A stretch of DNA of 64,000 nt from Castellaniella daejeonensis (GTDB taxonomy: Bacteria > Pseudomonadota > Gammaproteobacteria > Burkholderiales > Burkholderiaceae_B): contig NZ_BAAAFN010000004.1 in the NCBI RefSeq assembly GCF_039523555.1, positions 186,001 through 250,000 on the forward strand, given 5' to 3'. A program made the position numbers and the translations under genes. The notes beneath the pieces are model-generated. The model ran no database searches. It worked only from the letters and a program-made list of their open reading frames with translations, and was not told where the DNA came from. Of the stretch, positions 15,655 to 23,991 are shown piece by piece (position 1 is the stretch's first letter; each line of letters begins with the position of its first letter).

Positions 15655-18311
15655 AGCTGCTGCGCCTGCGGGTCGAACAAGTGCGCCAGTTCCGCGAGCC
15701 GGTGGAAGTCAACGGCCTGGAACCCGGGCTGAACTTGTTCGCCGGGCCCAACGAATCAGGCAAGAGCACGCTGGTGCGGGCGATCCGGGCAGCGTTCTTC
15801 GAGCGCTTCAAATCCAGCGGCGTGGGAGACCTGCAGCCCTGGGGCGATACCTCTGCCGCGCCCGGCGTGGAACTGGAATTCGAATGGCAGGGAGAGCGCT
15901 GGAAACTCAGCAAGCGCTTTCTCAGGCAGAAGCGCTGCGACCTGGAAATCGGCGGCCGGCATTTCAGCGGCGAGGCCGCCGAGGAAAAACTGGCGGAACT
16001 GCTGGGCTATCAATTTCCCGGCAAGGGCGCCAGCAAGGCCCAGCACTGGGGTGTGCCCGGCCTGCTGTGGATCGAACAGGGCGAGGGCCAGGAATTGCGC
16101 GCGCCGGTGGCCCATGCGGGCCATTACCTGAAATCCGCCCTGGGCGAAGGCCTGGGCGACATCGCCAGCAGCGCGGGGGATGCCCTGATCGCCCGGGTCG
16201 AGGCCGAGCGTGCGAAGCTGCTGACGTCCACGGGACGCCCCACCGGGGAATACGCCGAAGTCCTCCGGCAGCATGAAGACGCCGTGGCGCGCCTGGAGAC
16301 TTTCGACCGGGACATCGCGGCCTATCGCCAGCAGGTGGACCGGCTGGCCGAACTGCGCCGCCTGCAGGCCGAGGACGCCGGCCGCCCCTGGGAGGCCTAC
16401 CGCCGCCAGGCCGTCGAGGCCCGGGAGCGGCTGGCCGAAGTCCAGGGCTGGCGCCAGGCCCGGGAACGCGAGGCGCAGGCCCTGGCGCACTGCATCGCCA
16501 GCCAGGAGCATGGCCGGGATCGCCAGGCCGCCTTCGCGCGTCAGCGCCAGGAACTGGAGCAGCGTGCCGGGGACCGCGACCTGACCCGCCAGCGGACGGC
16601 CGAACTGCGGGCGGATTCGCCGCGGATCGAGGATCGGGTCCGGCTCGCGCGGGAAGACTACCGGCGAGCCGAGGCTCGCGTCGCACAGGCGCGCAGGCAG
16701 GCCAGGCGCGCCGCGCTGGCCGCCGAACAGGAGCGGCTGGCCGCCGAGCACGAGCGCCTGGAAGGCGACCTGGCCCGGGCGCGGGAAGTGCAGGCGCGGC
16801 TGCAGTCCCTGCGTGAGCGGCTGCGGGGCGTCCAGGTGGACGAGGCGGCGCTGAAGCAATTGCGGTCGCTGGACCGGACGCTGGCCGAGCTCGATGCCGT
16901 GCGCCAGTCGGCCGCCACCCGGCTGGCCTACGAGATACTGCCGCGGCAGCAGATCCGCGCGGGGGACGAGATCCTGTCCGGCCAGGGCGAGCGGCTGCTG
17001 CTCGAACCCGTCGAGCTGGACATCCCGGGCGTCGGACGGCTGCGCATCCGGCCCGGCGGCGAGGACGTGGCCGACCTGGCCCGCCGCCGCCAGCAGGTGC
17101 GGGACCGGTTCGATGCGCTGCTGGCGGGCCTGGGCGTGCGGGATCTGGGGCAGGCCGAGGAACGGGCCAGGCAGGCCCGGGAACTTGGCGAGGAGATTCG
17201 CCTGGATGAATCGCGGCTGGCCGGCCTGGCGCCCCAGGGGATGGAGGCCCTGTCCGGCCGCCTGGACCAGGCTGCGCAACGGCGCCGGGCCGTGTCCGAG
17301 GCGCTGGCCAGCCTGCCGCCGGAAGAAGCCGGAGCCGCTGGCGCAGCGCCTGATGAAGCGATCGACGAAGCCGGCGCGGAACGCGGCCTGGAATCCGCCC
17401 GGGAACGGCTGCAGGCTGCCGAGCTGCAGGCCATGCGCCACGAGCAGGCGCTGGGGCTGGCCGAGCAGGCCGGCCGGACGGCACAGGCCGAATGGCAAAG
17501 GCTCCAGGATGCGATCCAGGCGCCTGACCGCCAGCAGCAGGAACAGGACCTGGCGGTCCGGTTGGCCGAATTGAAGGCCCAGGAAACGGCGCTGCGGCAA
17601 TCGCTGGACGAACTGGATCGGCGGATCGAAGCAGCGCGTCCCGCTGTCCTGGAACAGGATGCGCAGCGCCTGGCGCGCGCGGCCGATACGCTGGCGCAGG
17701 CCGCCGAGGCGCGCCGCGAGGAAGCCATCCGGGTGCAGAGCGGGCTCGAGGCTCTGGGCGCCCATGGGCTGGAGGAACAGCGCGCCGACCAGGCCCGGGA
17801 GGCCGAATTCATCGGCCGCCGCCTTGACGAACTGAAGCGCCGGGCCGAAGCCCTGGATCTGCTGCTGGATCTGCTGCGGGCCGGCCGCCAGGCGCTTACG
17901 TTACGCATCCAGGCGCCCCTGCAACGCCACCTGAACCACTACCTGCAGCTGCTGTTTCCGCAGGCGCGGCTGGATGTGGACGACGACCTGCTGCCCGAAC
18001 GCCTGGTCCGTGCGGGGGCGGGTGGAACGCTGCACGAGGCGGTGGATGGGCTGAGCTTCGGCGCCCGCGAGCAGATGGGGCTGATCAGCCGCCTGGCCTA
18101 CGCCGACCTGCTGCAGGAGGCGGGGCGGCCCACCCTGATCATCCTGGACGATGCGCTGGTGCACAGCGACCACGCGCGCCTGGATGGCATGAAGCGCGTT
18201 TTGTTCGATGCCGCGCAGCGCCACCAGGTGCTGCTGTTCACTTGCCACCCCGACCGCTGGCGCGACCTGGGCGCGCGGGTGCTGGAGATGGATTCCTTGC
18301 GGACCGCGTAG
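15651..18311 (+). CDS. SbcC/Rad50-like SMC-type ATPase (YhaN-type)
   Basis: An 886-aa protein with a split ABC-type ATPase. The P-loop GPNESGKST is at residues 32-40. Long coiled coils rich in R, E, Q and A follow (about 195-400 and 490-740). The C-terminal lobe carries DGLSFGAREQMGLISRLAY (signature) and Walker B TLIILDDALVHSD. A short globular segment around 425-470 separates the coils; no CxxC zinc hook is seen. It is translationally coupled to the SbcD-like subunit. Its last 74 bases overlap the convergent LysR gene. Confidence 0.85.
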   Translation: MKLLRLRVEQVRQFREPVEVNGLEPGLNLFAGPNESGKSTLVRAIRAAFFERFKSSGVGDLQPWGDTSAAPGVELEFEWQGERWKLSKRFLRQKRCDLEIGGRHFSGEAAEEKLAELLGYQFPGKGASKAQHWGVPGLLWIEQGEGQELRAPVAHAGHYLKSALGEGLGDIASSAGDALIARVEAERAKLLTSTGRPTGEYAEVLRQHEDAVARLETFDRDIAAYRQQVDRLAELRRLQAEDAGRPWEAYRRQAVEARERLAEVQGWRQAREREAQALAHCIASQEHGRDRQAAFARQRQELEQRAGDRDLTRQRTAELRADSPRIEDRVRLAREDYRRAEARVAQARRQARRAALAAEQERLAAEHERLEGDLARAREVQARLQSLRERLRGVQVDEAALKQLRSLDRTLAELDAVRQSAATRLAYEILPRQQIRAGDEILSGQGERLLLEPVELDIPGVGRLRIRPGGEDVADLARRRQQVRDRFDALLAGLGVRDLGQAEERARQARELGEEIRLDESRLAGLAPQGMEALSGRLDQAAQRRRAVSEALASLPPEEAGAAGAAPDEAIDEAGAERGLESARERLQAAELQAMRHEQALGLAEQAGRTAQAEWQRLQDAIQAPDRQQQEQDLAVRLAELKAQETALRQSLDELDRRIEAARPAVLEQDAQRLARAADTLAQAAEARREEAIRVQSGLEALGAHGLEEQRADQAREAEFIGRRLDELKRRAEALDLLLDLLRAGRQALTLRIQAPLQRHLNHYLQLLFPQARLDVDDDLLPERLVRAGAGGTLHEAVDGLSFGAREQMGLISRLAYADLLQEAGRPTLIILDDALVHSDHARLDGMKRVLFDAAQRHQVLLFTCHPDRWRDLGARVLEMDSLRTA

Positions 18312-19269
18312 CCGGCGCCGCGTCCTTCGGGGCCGCGCTGCGCAGCGGAGACACTTCGGCCATGTCGCCGTTCGGGTTCTGCCCCAGCTTTTCCCCCAGG
18401 TAGTCCAGAAAGGAGCGCAGCGCCGGCGACATGCCGCGCCGCGACAGATAGGCGGCGTGCACGATGCCCGAAGCCAGGGACCATTCGGGCAGGATGCGTT
18501 CGAGCCGCCCCTGTGCGATGTCTTCGTGGCACATGTAGTCGGGCAGCATGCCGATGCCGACACCGCCCAGGATGGCGAAGCGCAGCGTCATCAGGTCATC
18601 CACGATGCAGGCGGGGCGGCAGGCCGCCTCGTGCCGCGCGCCCTGGGCGCCGAGCAGGCGCAGGCGCACCTTGCCCCCGGTCGCCGACATGCCGACCGCG
18701 TCGAAGCGTTCCAGCTCGGCGGGTTGGGCGGGGCGGCCGTGGCGCCGCAGCAGTTCCGGGCTGGCCACCAGCAGGCCGTGGCTCAGGCCGAGCTGCTTGA
18801 TGATCGCGCTGCCGCTGTCGTCCAAGTTCTGGCGCACCCGCAGGGCCAGGTCCACGCCTTCCTCGGCCAGGTCGACCACGCGATTGCTGACCTGCATTTC
18901 CAGCCGCACCTTGGGGTGGCGCGCCAGGTAGTCGGGAATCAGGGGGCCGATGGTGCTCTGGGCCAGGGTCACGGGGCAGGAGACCCGCAGGGGGCCGCGC
19001 GGTTCGGCCAGGATCCGGGCGAGTTCGGCCTGGGCCTGCTCGGCCTGGTCGCGCACGGCGATGCAATGATGGTGGTACTGCTCGCCGGCCGCCGTCAGGG
19101 ACAGCTTGCGTGTGGTGCGGTTCAGGAGCCGGACGCCCAGTTCGGCCTCGAGCCGCGCGATACGGCGCGACAGCCGGGAGGTGGGCAGGTCGAGCGCCCG
19201 GGCCGCGCCTGCGAAGCTGCCGTGGTCGACGACTTCTGCGAAATAGCGCATGTCGTTGAGATCGTGCAT
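18238..19269 (-). CDS. LysR-family transcriptional regulator
   Basis: About 343 aa. The start is ATG 19269 (MHDLNDMRYFAEVVDHGSFA); a TTG two codons upstream is also possible. The HTH spans residues 18-60 (ALDLPTSRLSRRIARLE), followed by a substrate-binding domain of the PBP2_CrgA-like type (VSCPVTLAQSTIGPLIPDYL, GGVGIGMLPDYM). The last 45 residues are a low-complexity Ala/Pro/Arg tail beyond the domain, and this tail overlaps the SbcC-like gene by 74 bases on the opposite strand. It is divergent from the azoreductase gene, as is usual for LysR regulators of azoR/quinone reductase genes. Confidence 0.85.
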   Translation of the reverse strand: MHDLNDMRYFAEVVDHGSFAGAARALDLPTSRLSRRIARLEAELGVRLLNRTTRKLSLTAAGEQYHHHCIAVRDQAEQAQAELARILAEPRGPLRVSCPVTLAQSTIGPLIPDYLARHPKVRLEMQVSNRVVDLAEEGVDLALRVRQNLDDSGSAIIKQLGLSHGLLVASPELLRRHGRPAQPAELERFDAVGMSATGGKVRLRLLGAQGARHEAACRPACIVDDLMTLRFAILGGVGIGMLPDYMCHEDIAQGRLERILPEWSLASGIVHAAYLSRRGMSPALRSFLDYLGEKLGQNPNGDMAEVSPLRSAAPKDAAPATRSARNPSPAPARPGRASGRGGK

Positions 19270-19318
19270 CGTCAATTCACATTATTAATAGAACAATCTA
19301 TGGCTCTGATCGAATCTT

Positions 19319-19331
19319 ATCAATTCTTGAT
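19319..19331. promoter_or_regulatory. Possible LysR binding site in the lysR-azoR intergenic region
   Basis: ATCAATTCTTGAT has 5-base inverted arms around a 3-base spacer, located between the divergent LysR and azoreductase genes about 54 bases upstream of the azoR start. It fits the loose T-N11-A pattern of LysR sites. The assignment is weak and positional. Confidence 0.35.
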
Positions 19332-19384
19332 GCCTAATGGAAAATGACGACTTTCGCAACTTCGTCATTCGAAAGAGGCTTCTC

Positions 19385-19999
19385 ATGAAACTGCTGCACA
19401 TCGATTCCAGCATCTCCGGCCAGAACTCCGTCACGCGCAGCCTGACGCGCAAGATCGTCGAGCAGCAAAAGGCCGCGAATCCCGGCCTGGAAGTGGAATA
19501 CCTGGACCTGGCCCAAGAGGCGCCCGCGCCCCTGTCGCTGGACGCGCTGGGCTTCCGCCTGCCGCCGTCGGGCGAGGAACTGACCGACGTCCAGCGGCGC
19601 GAGAATGAGATTTCCGAAGCGCTGGTCAGCCAGCTGATCGCCGCCGATGTCGTGGTGATCGGCTCGCCGCTGTACAACTTCACCATCCCGGCCCAGCTGA
19701 AGGCCTGGCTGGATCGCGTGGCCCAGGCCGGCCGCACCTTCACGTACACCGAGAACGGCCCGGTGGGCCTGCTCGGCGGCAAGACCGTGATCCTGGCGCT
19801 CAGCCGCGGCGGCGTGTATTCCACCAGCGAGGCCGGCAATGCCATGGAACACCAGGAAAGCTACCTGAAGACGATTTTCGGCTTCATGGGCGTGACCGAT
19901 ATCCGCGTCGTGCGCGCCGAGGGCATGGACATGGGCCCCGAAAGCCGTGCGCGCGGCCTGGCCAAGGCGCAGGAAGACATCCTGGCCCTGGCGGCGTGA
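19385..19999 (+). CDS. azoR: FMN-dependent NADH-azoreductase
   Basis: A 204-aa flavodoxin-fold enzyme that reduces quinones and azo compounds with NADH. ATG 19385 follows a GAAAGAGG ribosome binding site and gives MKLLHIDSSISGQNSVTR, whose phosphate loop (SSxxxxxS) holds FMN. Other AzoR features are GSPLYNFTIPAQLKAWLD (FMN isoalloxazine contact) and LALSRGGVYS. The length matches E. coli AzoR (201 aa). It is divergent from a LysR regulator that probably responds to quinone-type electrophiles. Confidence 0.92.
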   Translation: MKLLHIDSSISGQNSVTRSLTRKIVEQQKAANPGLEVEYLDLAQEAPAPLSLDALGFRLPPSGEELTDVQRRENEISEALVSQLIAADVVVIGSPLYNFTIPAQLKAWLDRVAQAGRTFTYTENGPVGLLGGKTVILALSRGGVYSTSEAGNAMEHQESYLKTIFGFMGVTDIRVVRAEGMDMGPESRARGLAKAQEDILALAA

Positions 20000-20012
20000 T
20001 CCATTGCCGCGT

Positions 20013-20035
20013 GCCGGCCCGCATCAGGCCGGCAT
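20013..20035. terminator. Hairpin between convergent azoR and RES genes
   Basis: A perfect 8-bp stem (TGCCGGCC / GGCCGGCA) with a 7-base loop overlaps the RES stop codon and follows azoR by 13 bases. It lacks a T-run. It is plausible as a bidirectional terminator for the two convergent genes. Confidence 0.4.
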
Positions 20036-20821
20036 GGGCAGCCTGCCGTTCACCAGGAATGCGGTGAGCGGATAGACGTGGACGTCGCGCCCGCCGACCG
20101 GCTTGAACGCGACTTCGCGGGCATCCAGCTGGCACAGCCAGGGGCGCATGTCGCGGGGGGATTTCCCCGCCAGCGCCTGCGGGGTGAACAGGCCCACGCA
20201 CAGGCCCTGGGCCGGGTCGCGCGCCGAGCGGTATTCGAACGCCTCGATGCCGGCTTCCCGCATGGCGGTGCCGAGCGCCTGGGTCGCCCGGTAATGCACG
20301 GGGTCCGTCAGCGCGGCCCGGTGGCCGTCGAAAGGCGGATCCTGCAGCCGCAGGCCACGTTCCGTGCGGTAGCCGACGGAGAACAGCGTGTGCTGGCTCT
20401 GGATGGCGCCGCCCGCTGCGGGGGCGTCCATGGAAAACCAGAAGACGAAGCGGTAGTAGGCCGATTCGGCCAGTGTCGCCCCGAGATCGCGGCCGCCGTA
20501 GAGCAGGCTGGGTTCGTCGGGCCGCCCGAAGCGCGACCCCCAGGGCAGCGGCGGGTAGCGGAACGGTGTGCGCAGCAGGTAGTGCAGGCGTTCGCCGCCG
20601 TCGGGCCAGGCCGGCTTGGCCGCGTCGAGCAGGGATTCGAGAATCGCCTGCTCTTCCAGCGTATCGACGTATCCCAGGGTGGCGATGTGCTCCTGGCTTT
20701 CGACCAGGCGGTGCAACAGGCCCTGGACCGGGCCGATGCTGTGCTCGCCCCCGCATTCGCGCCACAACCCGCCGTCTTCGGGAGCGGCCCGCCGCGGGCC
20801 GGCGCCGTTGCGGTCCGGCAT
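20024..20821 (-). CDS. RES-domain toxin (NAD+-degrading)
   Basis: About 265 aa. The start at 20821 overlaps the antitoxin stop by one base (TGATG), so the pair is translationally coupled; a longer reading into the antitoxin gene is not needed. The RES domain carries the conserved residues of the family: RTPFRYPPLPWGSRFG (Arg), LLYGGRDLGATLAESAYYR (Tyr, Glu) and a C-terminal Ser/Asn region (LVNG). RES toxins deplete cellular NAD+ by phosphorolysis or hydrolysis. The domain order and partner are those of type II Xre-RES modules. Confidence 0.88.
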   Translation of the reverse strand: MPDRNGAGPRRAAPEDGGLWRECGGEHSIGPVQGLLHRLVESQEHIATLGYVDTLEEQAILESLLDAAKPAWPDGGERLHYLLRTPFRYPPLPWGSRFGRPDEPSLLYGGRDLGATLAESAYYRFVFWFSMDAPAAGGAIQSQHTLFSVGYRTERGLRLQDPPFDGHRAALTDPVHYRATQALGTAMREAGIEAFEYRSARDPAQGLCVGLFTPQALAGKSPRDMRPWLCQLDAREVAFKPVGGRDVHVYPLTAFLVNGRLPMPA

Positions 20822-21204
20822 CAGATCTTGCCCCGCATCGCATCCACGAAGCGCAGCACCGTCACCAGCCCCTGGATGGTGGCGATCTGCTCGGCCGGCA
20901 CGCCGCCCGTGACGCGGTTCGGGGTGTGCATGAAATGCCGGATCCATTCGACGTCGCCGCCCGTGAGTGCGTAGAGGGCACGGGCCAGACGTACCAGCAG
21001 CAAGGCGAGCTCGCCCTGCTTGGAAGCCGGGTCCAGCGATTGCGCGGTCTTCATGCGGCTGACGGCGGTGCGGTGCATGCCCAGGACGTCGGCCAGCCGG
21101 GCCTGGCGCAGACCGAGCTGGTCCGCCGCCCGCAGGACGGCCTTGGCCAGCACGGCATCCGGCGAAGGCACGGTATTCGGCAGGGCGGTCATGGCAGTGT
21201 CCAT
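20821..21204 (-). CDS. Xre/MbcA/ParS-type antitoxin of the RES module
   Basis: About 127 aa, starting at ATG 21204 (MDTAMTALPN). The frame extends to 21222, but that codon lies inside the promoter palindrome and at the expected transcription start, so 21204 or 21192 is more likely. An N-terminal Xre-like HTH (AADQLGLRQARLADVLGMHRTAVSRMK) is followed by the DUF2384-type toxin-binding domain (VRLARALYALTGGDVEWIRHFMHTPN). These antitoxins cap the RES active site and autorepress the operon. It is encoded upstream of and coupled to the toxin. Confidence 0.85.
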   Translation of the reverse strand: MDTAMTALPNTVPSPDAVLAKAVLRAADQLGLRQARLADVLGMHRTAVSRMKTAQSLDPASKQGELALLLVRLARALYALTGGDVEWIRHFMHTPNRVTGGVPAEQIATIQGLVTVLRFVDAMRGKI

Positions 21205-21213
21205 CGGGTGTTC

Positions 21214-21253
21214 AATATGCACATATTATGGGTTATTTGTGCATTATGAACAA
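21214..21253 (-). promoter_or_regulatory. Promoter and palindromic operator of the Xre-RES operon
   Basis: On the minus strand a -35 TTGTTC (21248-21253) is separated by exactly 17 bases from a -10 CATAAT (21225-21230). A palindrome AATATGCACATATT (21214-21227) overlaps the -10 and the predicted start of transcription. TGCACA and TGTGCA arms also face each other at 21218-21223 and 21238-21243. This is the expected layout for autorepression by the antitoxin. The site is AT-rich against the GC-rich surroundings. Confidence 0.6.
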
Positions 21254-21300
21254 GCCTGGAGCCGGGATCCACGCCCGGCGGGCGGCCGGTGGCCGTGCGC

Positions 21301-21783
21301 TCAGTCGCGGAAATTCTGGAACTGCAGCGGCAGGTCCACGTCCGTCTTGCGCAGCAGGGCGATGACCTGCTGAAGATCGTCGCGTTTCTTGCCCGATACG
21401 CGCAGCTTGTCGCCGTTGATCTGGGTCTCGACCTTGATCTTGGACTGCTTCACGGCGGCGATGAGCTTTTTCGCCACCGCCTGCTCGATACCCTGGCGGA
21501 TGGTGATCTTCTGGCGGGCGCCGCCCAGGTTTTCCAGCGGCTCGGCCGCATCCATGCAGCGCACGTCGATGCCGCGGGCCGACAGGCGCCCGCGCAGGAT
21601 GTCCATCATCTGCTTGAGCTGGAAGGCACTGGGCGCCGACTGGGTGACGACATAGCCTTCCAGCTCGAAACGCGCGTCGGTGCCCTTGAAATCGAATCGG
21701 GTGGCGAGTTCGCGGTTGGCCTGGTCGACGGCGTTGGTGAGTTCGTGCTTGTCGACTTCGGACACGACGTCAAAGCTGGGCAT
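21301..21783 (-). CDS. yajQ: YajQ family nucleotide-binding protein
   Basis: A 160-aa member of the DUF520/YajQ family, with the standard start MPSFDVVSEVDKHELTNAVDQ and the conserved blocks RFDFKGTDA, KITIRQGIEQAVAKKLI, KSKIKVETQINGDKLRVSGKKRDDLQ and a final LPLQFQNFRD. YajQ homologues bind c-di-GMP or nucleotides and act as regulatory cofactors. It is monocistronic. The presence of three diguanylate cyclases elsewhere in the window is compatible with, but not proof of, a c-di-GMP role. Confidence 0.95.
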   Translation of the reverse strand: MPSFDVVSEVDKHELTNAVDQANRELATRFDFKGTDARFELEGYVVTQSAPSAFQLKQMMDILRGRLSARGIDVRCMDAAEPLENLGGARQKITIRQGIEQAVAKKLIAAVKQSKIKVETQINGDKLRVSGKKRDDLQQVIALLRKTDVDLPLQFQNFRD

Positions 21784-21870
21784 GGGGCGGGCTCCTGGAA
21801 GAAGAGGGCGATATCCGATTGTAGGGGCTGCGGCGGCGTAGCCGCAGCCGTGGTGCAGCGGCCGGGCGGC

Positions 21871-22191
21871 CTACAGCGCCCGTAGCGCGACGTACAGCGC
21901 GGTCCCCGCGGCGATGCTCAGCAGGGTCTGGCGGGTGCGCCATTGCAGCAGGATCACCAGGGCCACGGCGGCCAGTTCCTGCCAGGGCAGGCCGTCGTGC
22001 GAGCGCGCCTGACCGGCCGCCGTGTCGATCAACAGCAGGACCATGATCGACAGCGGCAGCGAATCGCCGAGCTTGTGGACGATGGGATGGCGGCGCAGCC
22101 AGTGGCCGGCGATGAAGGGCAGGGCGCGCAGGAGTATGGTTACCAGTGCCATCAGGGCGATGGCGGTCAGGACGTAGCCGGTGTCAGTCAT
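21871..22191 (-). CDS. azlD: AzlD-family branched-chain amino acid export subunit
   Basis: A 106-aa protein with four predicted helices. Family features are a hydrophobic N-terminus (YVLTAIALMALVTILLRALPF), then LGDSLPLSIMVLLLIDTAAG and a C-terminal LLQWRTRQTLLSIAAGTALYV. It is the small partner of AzlC in LIV-E type export. Its start overlaps the azlC stop by 8 bases, so the two are translationally coupled. Confidence 0.9.
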   Translation of the reverse strand: MTDTGYVLTAIALMALVTILLRALPFIAGHWLRRHPIVHKLGDSLPLSIMVLLLIDTAAGQARSHDGLPWQELAAVALVILLQWRTRQTLLSIAAGTALYVALRAL

Positions 22192-22876
22192 GGGCCGCCC
22201 CCGTGGCCGGTGCGGTCCGGGCAGGCCGCAGGGCGGCGGCCACCAGGCTGAGGGCGATGGCGATGGCCAGCGCCTGGGACGGCATCAGGATGCAGCCGGC
22301 GGCATAGGCGGCTGCCGCGATCCAGATCGGCAGGGGGTCGCGCCGGGCGCGCCATTGCTCGACGGCCAGCACGGCGAACAGGGACGCCAGCACGAAATCC
22401 AGCCCGGCCAGGCCGACCTGGGCCTGGGCGCCCAGCACGGCGCCCAGCGCGGTGCCGATCACCCACCAGCCCTGGTTCAGGGCGCTGATCAGGGCCATGC
22501 GCGGCGCCCGTTCCTTCGCGGGCAGCGCCGTCAGGACGGAATAGGTTTCGTCGGTCAGGGCGAAGATGCAGTACCAGCGCTGCAGGCGGCCGGCAGGCAG
22601 GGTGTTCAGCAGCGACAGGCCGTAGAACACGTGGCGCAGGTTCAGCACCAGGGTTGCCAGGACGATGGCGCTGAGCGGCAGGCCGGCGGCCAGCATCGGC
22701 ACCATCATGAACTGGGCGGCGCCGGCGTAGATCAGCAGGCTGGACGCCAGGGCCAGCCAGCCCGGGCCGCCGGCCTGCACGAACAGGAAACCGAAGACCG
22801 CGCCCAGCGGCACGTAGCCCATGGCGACCGGTGCGGTCAGGCTGGGAATCGAAAGCGGATTCGAGGCGGAAGACAT
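22184..22876 (-). CDS. azlC: AzlC-family branched-chain amino acid permease
   Basis: About 230 aa, with the start at 22876 (MSSASNPLSIPSLTAPVAMGYVP) chosen because it fits the AzlC N-terminus; the frame upstream runs through an intergenic region. Multiple membrane helices carry the conserved motifs GYVPLGAVFGFL, YAGAAQFMMVPMLAAG, LNLRHVFYGLSL and FALTDETYSVL. With AzlD it forms an exporter of leucine/isoleucine-type amino acids. It is divergent from the DUF2520 gene. Confidence 0.92.
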   Translation of the reverse strand: MSSASNPLSIPSLTAPVAMGYVPLGAVFGFLFVQAGGPGWLALASSLLIYAGAAQFMMVPMLAAGLPLSAIVLATLVLNLRHVFYGLSLLNTLPAGRLQRWYCIFALTDETYSVLTALPAKERAPRMALISALNQGWWVIGTALGAVLGAQAQVGLAGLDFVLASLFAVLAVEQWRARRDPLPIWIAAAAYAAGCILMPSQALAIAIALSLVAAALRPARTAPATGAAHD

Positions 22877-23000
22877 GTTCGGCAAGCAATGTGAAGAGCG
22901 GGCGCGCCAGGCGCGCAAGCCTACAATTATAGGGATTCCGGGCCGCACGCCACCGGCACGGCGCGGCCCACGCAAGGCGGAACAGGAACGAGGAACAGGC

Positions 23001-23945
23001 ATGAACGAAGCGAGCGAATCCGGTCAATCGGTGCAGGGCATGCAGCCGGCGGCATGGGCGCCGCCCGAACCCGGTGGCCTGCGGGCAGGCTTCATCGGAG
23101 CGGGCCGGCTGGCGCGGGCGCTGTCGCTGGCCCTGCAGGCGGCCGGCGTTCCGGTGGTGCGGGCCGCCAGCCGCTCGGATGCCAGCGCCCGGGCGCTGGC
23201 CGCATCGCTGCCGGATTGCCGGGCGGACGATGCCGACGCCGTGGCGCGGGATTGCGACCTGGTGTTCCTGACCTCGCCCGATGCCCTGATTGCCGGCATC
23301 GCGCGTTCGGTGTCCTGGCGCGCGGACCAGGCGGTGGTGCATTGCAGCGGGGCCACCCCCGTTGCCGCGCTGCAGCCCGCCGCCGAGGCGGGCGCGCTGA
23401 TCGGCGGCTTCCACCCCATGCAGGCCTTCGGTGCGGATCCGGGCGCGGCGCTCGCCAGCCTGCCTGGATGCACCGTGGCGATCGAGGCGGAGCCGCCGCT
23501 GGATGCCCTGCTGCACGATCTGGCCCTGCGCCTGGGTTGCGTCGGCCTGAGCCTGCCGCCCGGCGCGCGCGTGCGCTATCACGCATCGGGCGGCTATGCG
23601 TCCCAGCATGTGCATGCCCTGCTGGCCGAGGCGGTGCGCCTGTGGCAGTCCTGGGGAGCGACGGAACGGCAGGCGCTCGATGCCTTGCTGCCGCTCCTGC
23701 GGGGCACGGTGGAATCCCTGGCGCGCAGCGGGGTGGCGGCGGGCATGCCGGGCCCCGTGTCGCGCGGGGATGCGGGCACGGTGCGCCTGCACCGCCAGGC
23801 GCTGCAGGCGGTCGATCCCGAGATGCGCGACCTGTATGACCGCCTGTGCCGCCGGGGCGTGGCTCTGGCGCGCCAGGCCGGGCGGCTGGATGCGGCCGGC
23901 GCCGCCGGAGTCGAGCAGGTGCTGGACGCGCCCCCCGATCCCTGA
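23001..23945 (+). CDS. Rossmann-like and DUF2520 domain protein
   Basis: A 314-aa protein starting at ATG 23001 after a GGAACGAGGAA purine stretch. The N-terminal Rossmann fold starts GFIGAGRLARALSLALQAAG (GxGxxG-type, near residue 32). The middle LVFLTSPDALIAGIA and VVHCSGATPVAALQPA resemble ketopantoate reductase/F420-type NADP oxidoreductases, and GGFHPMQAF leads to the C-terminal helical DUF2520 domain. Such proteins are predicted NAD(P)-dependent oxidoreductases of unknown substrate. It stands alone, divergent from azlC. Confidence 0.82.
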   Translation: MNEASESGQSVQGMQPAAWAPPEPGGLRAGFIGAGRLARALSLALQAAGVPVVRAASRSDASARALAASLPDCRADDADAVARDCDLVFLTSPDALIAGIARSVSWRADQAVVHCSGATPVAALQPAAEAGALIGGFHPMQAFGADPGAALASLPGCTVAIEAEPPLDALLHDLALRLGCVGLSLPPGARVRYHASGGYASQHVHALLAEAVRLWQSWGATERQALDALLPLLRGTVESLARSGVAAGMPGPVSRGDAGTVRLHRQALQAVDPEMRDLYDRLCRRGVALARQAGRLDAAGAAGVEQVLDAPPDP

Positions 23946-23991
23946 GACATGGCCGGGGACGGCCCGGGGAATCATGCCCGGGGCGAACGTC

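Noticed and set aside
15756..17765. Long minus-strand open frame (over 600 codons) opposite the SbcC-like gene
   Set aside because: It is a GC-rich antisense shadow: no ribosome binding site, no family features and codon use of a mirrored frame. The plus-strand protein has clear ATPase motifs.
23946..23991. CCCGGGG repeats between the DUF2520 and EamA genes as a terminator
   Set aside because: The copies are mainly direct, giving only a 6-bp stem without T-run; not convincing.
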